64,000 nucleotides of DNA from a virus, in the IMG/VR virus record IMGVR_UViG_3300010938_000951, positions 186,001 to 250,000 of that record. One strand, given 5' to 3'. A program made the translations under genes and the position numbers. The notes beneath the pieces were generated by a model. The model worked only from the letters and a program-made list of their open reading frames with translations, made no database searches and was not told the DNA's origin. How positions within the stretch are numbered: position 1 is the first letter of the stretch; every line of letters starts with the position of its first letter. Positions 59,151 to 64,000 of this stretch are shown here, in pieces.

Positions 59151-62100
59151 ATGACCATTATTAAATTAGGCGAAGCTCACGAGATTAAATTGGAAAGCAT
59201 GGAATCATGTCTTCCAGAATTGAGTGCTGATGTCTTAGAGAACTTTAGGAAATTTGCTGCTAATCTAAAGAAGATTGCACCTAAAGCAGAAGACTTTCTT
59301 TATTTTTCTGCTGTCATGATGCATGCCGCAGAAGCATCTGCATTAAACGAAGATGGTACACCAAAATTAACACTTAAAGGTGAGCCAGTACAAGTTGGAT
59401 GGGATACTAGCGGAGGCACATGGAAGTGGATTAGCAATGATCCAAGTATTCGACCATATAAAAATTCTAATGGCGATATATTTCCAGAAGCCGAATTAAC
59501 CAAAGCTTATAAAAAATGGAAGCACAAGCCTCTTTGCGTGGATCATAAATCAAGTTCAGTAGACCACGTTAGAGGCTTTATTGTTGATACTTATTATGAT
59601 CGCAATCTCAAGAGAGTAATTGCATTATGTGCCTTAGATAAGGCCGGATTCCCTCAATTAGCCAGACAAGTAGCTACTGGCGTTTCAACTTGCGTATCAA
59701 TGGGTACAGCAGTTGGTAGGGCAATTTGCTACGATTGTGGTAGAGTCGCTCGTGCAGAGCAGGACTTCTGCAATCATATGAAAAACAAGACTTGCTACGG
59801 CGAAATCAACGTAGACCTTAATCCAATTGAGTTGTCTATCGTTGTAAATGGTGCTGATCCTAGAGCCAACATCAAAAACATCATCGCCGCAGCTAACACC
59901 ATGAATACGTACCTTGAAAATCGTGCTAAGGAACTAGAAAAACTTGCCGATCTCAAGTTTCATGCTACTATTGGTGTAGATGACCCACAAGGTCATGAGG
60001 GTGGCGGTTCTGCAACTTTCAATGTTCAAGCAAATGACATTGACAAGTTCAAAACTGATTTAGATGAAGCATTTAGGAAAGTTCAAGAGTTTAAAAACGT
60101 AAAAATTTCTGAACTAGATACTAATTCTTCAGCATCTAATCAATCGTCGGGTTCGATTGCCATGGATGAAGGCGCACCCACGGATTCTGGATTGGCTCTC
60201 CAAACTCCGCAAACTAACAGGTTTGCATCCGCAGATGTAGAGGCGGAATCATTGGCTGAGCTTCAGCAAGTTACTGCATCAATTGAAGCAACGTTAAGTC
60301 AAATGAAAAAGAGCTTGGATAAGTTAGCTAAAACTACTTCTACAAAAACACAAGAGGAAAATATGTCTGGATCAAAAGAAATTAATAAGCAAGCTTATTT
60401 CCAGGGCGGCGGTGGCGTAAATGAGCCAACTCCAGGTCAAGTTAAGTATCCAAAAGACGGACTCAATGAGCAGCTTCGTGAGAACGAGGATAAGCACATG
60501 GTGGGTCAGCCTCCTTTCCCTGAGGTAGGTCCAGTCGATGGTATGCACCCTTCACCAGCTTCGGCTGATCCTTCTGGGGAGTTAGAGCGTAAGAAGATGC
60601 TCGCTCGTGCAGAAGCAGAAGAGCGTGCTCTTAAGCGTAATGCCATTGTAAATATGGTTAAGGATACACTAAAGAACAAAGAAGCCTACTGGCAAGGTGG
60701 TGGCGGTGTTAACGAGCCAACTCCAGGTAAGGCAAAGTATCCAAAGGATAAACTAAACGAAGAACTTCGTGATTACGAAGATAAGCAGATGGTTGGTCAA
60801 CCACCATTCCCTGGCGTTGGTCCAGTTGATGGTTTGCATCCATCTCCATCTTCAGCAGATCCAAAAGACGAATTAAAGCGCAAGCAAATGCTCGCACGCG
60901 CACAACTACGTGCAAGATTCGTTAAGGCTGCAAATAATGATGGAACTCAAAACAAAGCAAAGAGCGCTTGGGAAGTATTCCTAGGTGATAAGCTATTGTT
61001 AACTGCTTCTGTTGATGAACTATCCGGAGGCAATACTGCAGTTCTATATGATTCAATTGCAACCAAAGAATTTGGTACTAAGTTAATTGAAAAAGTTAAG
61101 GTACAAGGCGCTGATGCTGTATCTAAACTAATCAAGAAGGCACAAGGCGCTCCTCCAGCTCCTCCTCCAGGTGACCCATCTAGCGCAGCTCCTCCAGCCG
61201 ATCCAGGCGCAGGCGCTCCAGATGCTGGTCCTCCAGCAGAAGATACGGGTGGTTCTGGCGATCCAAAGCAAACTGCCGTCGAACTTTCTGAAAAAGTAAG
61301 AGACCTAAGCTCTGATCTAGTCGAAGCTGTTCGTGCTTTAACTGGCGAACAAGCTGAGATGGGTGGTCCAGAAGCTGGTGGTGTTGGTGGTCCTGCTGGT
61401 GGTCCAATGGCCGCTGATGACCAAGATGCTCGTAAGAAGAAGGATGACAAAGAATCTACCGCTTCTGATAGCTTCAGTGCTAATACTCTTAACACTTTAA
61501 GAAAAGAACTTAATGGCGCACTAACTCATGCCATGAAAGAATCTATTGCGGAACTTGCTGAGCACAAGCAAGAACTAGATATGATTGCTGGTATGTATGA
61601 CAAGGGTGCTGTAACTCCATCTAACCAGGAGTTTGTGGGTACTATCGTAGAAGATGCATTAAATGAAGCTAAAACTGCCGTAGCAGATGGTTTCAAACTA
61701 ATGACAGCTTTTGTTAAGTATGCTCGTGGTACTAAGGCCATTGTCAAGCGTGCTGAAATTGAATCAGAATTGCAAGCACTAGCCGAAGGAGATACCGAAA
61801 TGAGCGACAAAGAAGATAGTCACTCCGCAGACGGCGGTGACTTGATGGGACTAATTAACGACACCAATGCAGATTTGGATGCCGTTCAAGAGATGATGGG
61901 TGATGACCAAAGCCACGAAGGCAGTTTAGATGAACTTCTAGACGAACCAGTAGGCGAAGAATCACTAGGAGGTCTTGAAGGAGAGGATCTACTAACAGGT
62001 TTGGCTGACGATAACGACCTTACTTTCGAACAAGGTGAGAAAGTTCCACCAGAGTTGGCCGGAAAGAAGTTAACTATGGCATCTTATGATGATAGAGCTG

Positions 62101-62846
62101 GTCGTGCAGCCCTCAGAGCCAAGTTGGCCGCTGATGCTCTCGGCAAGGAAGAGGATGGAGAAGTCCAAGATATGTCTAAACAAAAGTTTAGTGATATGTT
62201 AGACGCTTCTCAGAAGCACACTGATGGTCAAACTGAGTTGGATGTTAAACCATCTGATAGTCTTGGATTAGTTGAAACTGTTCAAGAAGTAAACAAGGCC
62301 ATGATGGATGTTGCTAAGGCTCCACCAAAGGTTCGTAAAGAAGCAGAAGTTATTCAGAGACTTGTTTCTGAAGGTAAGCTTGATCCAAAGGACGTAGATG
62401 CTCTAGCATCCTACGGATTAGATGGCGAAGCAGTTGCTTACTGGAAGAAGTATTATGGTGAAGTTGATGGCGGAAGTGAATTTGCTAGTGAATTGGTAAA
62501 GGAACACGTCAAGTCAGCAATGGAAGAAGAGCTTAACAAGTTCCGCGTCAAGTTAGCTCGCGCATACGAACTTACCTATGACATGGTTGATCGTGGACTA
62601 TGCCGTCATGACAGAGCAACTATCTCTGATCAAGTTGACCAAATTATGAAGTTTAATGATGATGCATTCGAATCTCTAAAGAAGGTTGTTGCCCGTCATG
62701 AACCAGGTGCCCTCCGCAAGGCAGCAGGTACCATTCCACAAGTTGGTCTTAGAGTTGATGGAGAATTCTCTCCAGCTCAAGCAGTAGAGGATGACTCTTA
62801 CGCCCAGTTGTCAGCCCTCTTTGGTAACAAAAAGGGTGTGTTCTAA
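59151..62846 (+). CDS. Prohead protease-scaffold polyprotein candidate, 1231 aa
   Basis: Residues about 95-260 carry a candidate capsid-maturation serine protease: KPLCVDHKSSSVDHVRGFIVD supplies a His, and ATGVSTCVSMGTAVG the Ser, in the order seen in S78-type prohead proteases. A C4 cluster (CYDCGRV, CNHM...CYGE) and a NPIELSIVVNGADPRA segment follow. Two tandem copies of a 97-residue unit (from about 413 and 510), a Pro/Ala-rich linker, a coiled coil, a long acidic region and a C-terminal domain (about 1136-1185) shared with the gene at 30705 make up the rest. This reads as a protease fused to scaffold. Catalytic identity is inferred. Confidence 0.72.
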   Translation: MTIIKLGEAHEIKLESMESCLPELSADVLENFRKFAANLKKIAPKAEDFLYFSAVMMHAAEASALNEDGTPKLTLKGEPVQVGWDTSGGTWKWISNDPSIRPYKNSNGDIFPEAELTKAYKKWKHKPLCVDHKSSSVDHVRGFIVDTYYDRNLKRVIALCALDKAGFPQLARQVATGVSTCVSMGTAVGRAICYDCGRVARAEQDFCNHMKNKTCYGEINVDLNPIELSIVVNGADPRANIKNIIAAANTMNTYLENRAKELEKLADLKFHATIGVDDPQGHEGGGSATFNVQANDIDKFKTDLDEAFRKVQEFKNVKISELDTNSSASNQSSGSIAMDEGAPTDSGLALQTPQTNRFASADVEAESLAELQQVTASIEATLSQMKKSLDKLAKTTSTKTQEENMSGSKEINKQAYFQGGGGVNEPTPGQVKYPKDGLNEQLRENEDKHMVGQPPFPEVGPVDGMHPSPASADPSGELERKKMLARAEAEERALKRNAIVNMVKDTLKNKEAYWQGGGGVNEPTPGKAKYPKDKLNEELRDYEDKQMVGQPPFPGVGPVDGLHPSPSSADPKDELKRKQMLARAQLRARFVKAANNDGTQNKAKSAWEVFLGDKLLLTASVDELSGGNTAVLYDSIATKEFGTKLIEKVKVQGADAVSKLIKKAQGAPPAPPPGDPSSAAPPADPGAGAPDAGPPAEDTGGSGDPKQTAVELSEKVRDLSSDLVEAVRALTGEQAEMGGPEAGGVGGPAGGPMAADDQDARKKKDDKESTASDSFSANTLNTLRKELNGALTHAMKESIAELAEHKQELDMIAGMYDKGAVTPSNQEFVGTIVEDALNEAKTAVADGFKLMTAFVKYARGTKAIVKRAEIESELQALAEGDTEMSDKEDSHSADGGDLMGLINDTNADLDAVQEMMGDDQSHEGSLDELLDEPVGEESLGGLEGEDLLTGLADDNDLTFEQGEKVPPELAGKKLTMASYDDRAGRAALRAKLAADALGKEEDGEVQDMSKQKFSDMLDASQKHTDGQTELDVKPSDSLGLVETVQEVNKAMMDVAKAPPKVRKEAEVIQRLVSEGKLDPKDVDALASYGLDGEAVAYWKKYYGEVDGGSEFASELVKEHVKSAMEEELNKFRVKLARAYELTYDMVDRGLCRHDRATISDQVDQIMKFNDDAFESLKKVVARHEPGALRKAAGTIPQVGLRVDGEFSPAQAVEDDSYAQLSALFGNKKGVF
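60363..62846 (+). CDS. Nested in-frame gene: scaffold-only product (internal start), 827 aa
   Basis: Inside the 59151 gene, ATG 60363 (Met405) is in frame and preceded by AGAGG at five bases. The product would begin MSGSKEINKQAYFQGGGG, much like the N-terminus of the gene at 47043 (MSVNKQAYFQGGGG). It would lack the protease domain and keep the scaffold-like regions. Lambda makes scaffold Nu3 from an internal start in protease gene C by the same logic. The start is inferred from SD position and the paralogous N-terminus. Confidence 0.6.
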   Translation: MSGSKEINKQAYFQGGGGVNEPTPGQVKYPKDGLNEQLRENEDKHMVGQPPFPEVGPVDGMHPSPASADPSGELERKKMLARAEAEERALKRNAIVNMVKDTLKNKEAYWQGGGGVNEPTPGKAKYPKDKLNEELRDYEDKQMVGQPPFPGVGPVDGLHPSPSSADPKDELKRKQMLARAQLRARFVKAANNDGTQNKAKSAWEVFLGDKLLLTASVDELSGGNTAVLYDSIATKEFGTKLIEKVKVQGADAVSKLIKKAQGAPPAPPPGDPSSAAPPADPGAGAPDAGPPAEDTGGSGDPKQTAVELSEKVRDLSSDLVEAVRALTGEQAEMGGPEAGGVGGPAGGPMAADDQDARKKKDDKESTASDSFSANTLNTLRKELNGALTHAMKESIAELAEHKQELDMIAGMYDKGAVTPSNQEFVGTIVEDALNEAKTAVADGFKLMTAFVKYARGTKAIVKRAEIESELQALAEGDTEMSDKEDSHSADGGDLMGLINDTNADLDAVQEMMGDDQSHEGSLDELLDEPVGEESLGGLEGEDLLTGLADDNDLTFEQGEKVPPELAGKKLTMASYDDRAGRAALRAKLAADALGKEEDGEVQDMSKQKFSDMLDASQKHTDGQTELDVKPSDSLGLVETVQEVNKAMMDVAKAPPKVRKEAEVIQRLVSEGKLDPKDVDALASYGLDGEAVAYWKKYYGEVDGGSEFASELVKEHVKSAMEEELNKFRVKLARAYELTYDMVDRGLCRHDRATISDQVDQIMKFNDDAFESLKKVVARHEPGALRKAAGTIPQVGLRVDGEFSPAQAVEDDSYAQLSALFGNKKGVF
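60387..60966 (+). repeat. Two tandem 97-codon repeats in the scaffold gene
   Basis: KQAYFQGGGGVNEP at 60387 and KEAYWQGGGGVNEP at 60678 start two copies spaced 291 bases. Each continues with a TPG-KYPKD...L-E...DK-MVGQPPFP-VGPVDG and ends with an LxRKxMLARA helix. Similarity is high over about 80 residues. A single motif copy opens the protein at 47043. Confidence 0.9.
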
Positions 62847-62872
62847 AGCTTAAACCTAGAACGAGGATACAA

Positions 62873-63559
62873 ATGAAAAACCAAAGCGTATCAGATTTTG
62901 TAGCTGCAACAATGAATGCAGTTCTAAACAGCAAAGAACACAAATCGCTGTTTGATGTCCAGTACAAGTATGCTCAAGACATGAATGATGCAAAGCATAA
63001 GAAAGATTCTATGTGCGCCGAGCACGGTAAGATGGATTCATGTGAGGCAGATGATAACGATGCTCGCAAGGCAAAGAAGGATTCTGACGAAGACGAATCT
63101 TCTGCATGGGATGATAATGATGCTCGCAAGAAGAAGGATCCTGATGATGACGATTCTTGCATGGCCGATGATGATAATGATGCACGCAAGAAGAAGGATT
63201 CTGACGAAGACGACTCTTCTGCCGATGATGGTCTAGAGACTTCTGCCGCATTTGATGTTGCTATTGATAGTCTTCTAACTGCATCTGCCGCCCTTGATTC
63301 TGTTGGTCTTGGACGTGGTTCTGCTCTTACTTTGAAGATTGCCTCTCTAGTTGTTGAAGCTAAGAAGAAGGACAAGGATTCTAAGAAGAAGGATTCTAAG
63401 AAAGATTCTAAGAAGGACTCACAGTCTGCTAAAGACAAGAAGTCTGACAAGAAGGACTCCAAGAAGGATTCTAAGAAAGACTCACAGTCTGCCAAGGATA
63501 AGAAGTCTTCTGATAAGAAAGACTCTAAGAAGGACGACAAGAAGTCTTCTAAGAAATAA
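62873..63559 (+). CDS. Low-complexity acidic/lysine-repeat protein, 228 aa
   Basis: The N-terminal 40 residues are helical (VSDFVAATMNAVLNS). Three to four near-repeats of DDNDARKKKD with Asp/Glu/Ser follow (about 55-115). A hydrophobic helical domain (FDVAIDSLLTASAALDSVG) sits in the middle. The last 65 residues are repeats of KKDSKKDSQSAKDKK. The DARKKKD motif also appears in the upstream scaffold protein. It may be a scaffold or DNA-binding head component. C-ending codons are frequent. Confidence 0.72.
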   Translation: MKNQSVSDFVAATMNAVLNSKEHKSLFDVQYKYAQDMNDAKHKKDSMCAEHGKMDSCEADDNDARKAKKDSDEDESSAWDDNDARKKKDPDDDDSCMADDDNDARKKKDSDEDDSSADDGLETSAAFDVAIDSLLTASAALDSVGLGRGSALTLKIASLVVEAKKKDKDSKKKDSKKDSKKDSQSAKDKKSDKKDSKKDSKKDSQSAKDKKSSDKKDSKKDDKKSSKK

Positions 63560-63573
63560 TTATCAGAGGAATA

Positions 63574-64000
63574 ATGTTCAAACAAGGCAGCTTTGAGGAC
63601 GAACTCTATCGTTCGATGGAGAAGACTTTAGTCAAAAACCAAACCGAAAATAGACACGGATTCAATAAGCTAGCCAAAGCTACTGATCTTTTGAATACTG
63701 CGGCCGATATTTTCGACCGTGCAGGCATGCGCAAAGAATCAGAAGAAGTTACAAAAGTCTTGCGATCAGTTGCTATTGATCAATTGATCAGCGAGGCTTT
63801 TTCTTTGTCTGATTTAATGAGTAAAATCGATGTTTTAGGCATCAATGAGCATGATTTGCATAATATGTTAGAAATGTCTACGCCAGCTCAATTGATTACT
63901 TTGGCAAAGAAAATTGCTAGTGTTCTTAAAGGAGATAGCTCTCTATCCGAAGAGGCAGAGAAGTTAGCTAAAGAACATGATATTACTGATCCAGAAGTTA
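63574..64000 (+). CDS. Hypothetical head-module protein (partial, runs off the window)
   Basis: ATG 63574 has CAGAGGA four bases upstream; 142 codons are open to the window's end. The protein starts MFKQGSFEDELYRSMEKTL and contains a helical repeat-like segment (LLNTAADIFDRAGMRKESEE), a pattern shared with the 44436 protein (RNGFTKAAEVLYSLA). Helical throughout. The remainder lies outside. Confidence 0.7.
   Translation, partial: MFKQGSFEDELYRSMEKTLVKNQTENRHGFNKLAKATDLLNTAADIFDRAGMRKESEEVTKVLRSVAIDQLISEAFSLSDLMSKIDVLGINEHDLHNMLEMSTPAQLITLAKKIASVLKGDSSLSEEAEKLAKEHDITDPEV

Noticed and set aside
60387-60719. Resemblance of AYFQGG to a TEV-type protease site
   Set aside because: Only the YFQG core is similar; the flanks are different and no potyvirus-like protease is expected. 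The shared motif is reported on its own terms.
60947-61495. 182-codon open frame on the minus strand
   Set aside because: Antisense to the Pro/Ala/Gly-rich linker of the scaffold gene; the composition (SGPPTPPASGPPI) reflects GC-skewed codons, without SD or family match.
63370-63540. Repetitive DNA that could suggest a CRISPR-like array
   Set aside because: Repeats are short codon-level units (AAG AAG GAT TCT) in a lysine/aspartate/serine-rich gene, with no spacers or fixed repeat length.
62974-63585. 203-codon open frame on the minus strand
   Set aside because: It is antisense to the low-complexity lysine/aspartate repeat gene; its Ser/Phe/Leu repeats mirror those codons, and the plus-strand frame has a good SD and start.
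1-64000. tRNA genes
   Set aside because: Gaps between genes are short and I saw no stretch with a T-arm GTTCGA-type box paired with cloverleaf arms. A tRNAscan-type search would be decisive; any hit would change this.

Overview
The window is a contiguous piece of a very large ('jumbo' or 'huge') tailed-phage genome. The evidence is the combination of a terminase large subunit, portal and prohead-protease/scaffold head module with a nearly complete phage-encoded replication and recombination apparatus. Genes are packed tightly and almost all lie on the + strand. Many start/stop codons overlap (ATGA, TAATG, GTGA), and no gap without a gene exceeds about 125 bases. The sequence is AT-rich by eye. 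Good Shine-Dalgarno sites (AGGAGG, GAGG) precede many genes, so the host probably uses SD-led initiation. The host cannot be named from the sequence alone. No tRNA, rRNA, CRISPR array or insertion sequence was seen.

Layout. 1-7.2 kb: end of an unknown gene, a DksA/TraR-like zinc finger, two ClpP-family proteins (one catalytically dead, one active-looking), a DUF192 protein, an FtsK-type translocase and zinc-ribbon proteins of unknown role. 7.2-17.2 kb: topoisomerase I, a BCS1-like AAA ATPase, ribosomal protein bS21, an MT-A70 adenine methyltransferase, an HNH endonuclease, peptide deformylase fused to a SEC-C zinc motif, a cysteine-less thioredoxin-like protein and the zinc-binding half of a DnaG primase. 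17.2-30 kb: Mre11/Rad50 (gp47/gp46), dNMP kinase, a Cas4/RecB-type nuclease, trigger factor, an orphan M41 (FtsH-type) peptidase and a family-C DNA polymerase. 30-39.9 kb: a HTH protein, a UvsY-like candidate, RecA, a gp32-like SSB, RuvC, DnaJ, the catalytic half of the primase and a sigma region-4 protein. 39.9-64 kb: the virion-head module, with several large proline-rich unknown proteins, a CCA-adding-type nucleotidyltransferase, a minus-strand HNH gene, terminase, portal, a peptidoglycan hydrolase, a tyrosine phosphatase and a 1231-residue protease-scaffold polyprotein.

How it fits together. Polymerase, split primase, SSB, RecA, Mre11/Rad50, RuvC, topoisomerase and dNMP kinase make a replication/recombination set that depends little on the host. 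A second set acts on protein synthesis and turnover: DksA-like, bS21, trigger factor, deformylase-SEC-C, DnaJ, ClpP/ClpR-like and M41. bS21 is a ribosomal subunit, and trigger factor and deformylase work at the ribosome exit tunnel in bacteria. I read this as a phage programme for adapting host ribosomes and nascent-chain handling, which is inference from gene content. In the head module the protease-scaffold gene has an in-frame internal start with its own SD, recalling lambda C/Nu3. Its first residues carry a glycine-rich motif found again at the N-terminus of another protein encoded 13 kb away.

Three small genes of 50-51 codons, easily missed, are reported at 13898-14050 (-), 43569-43721 (+) and 58990-59145 (+).
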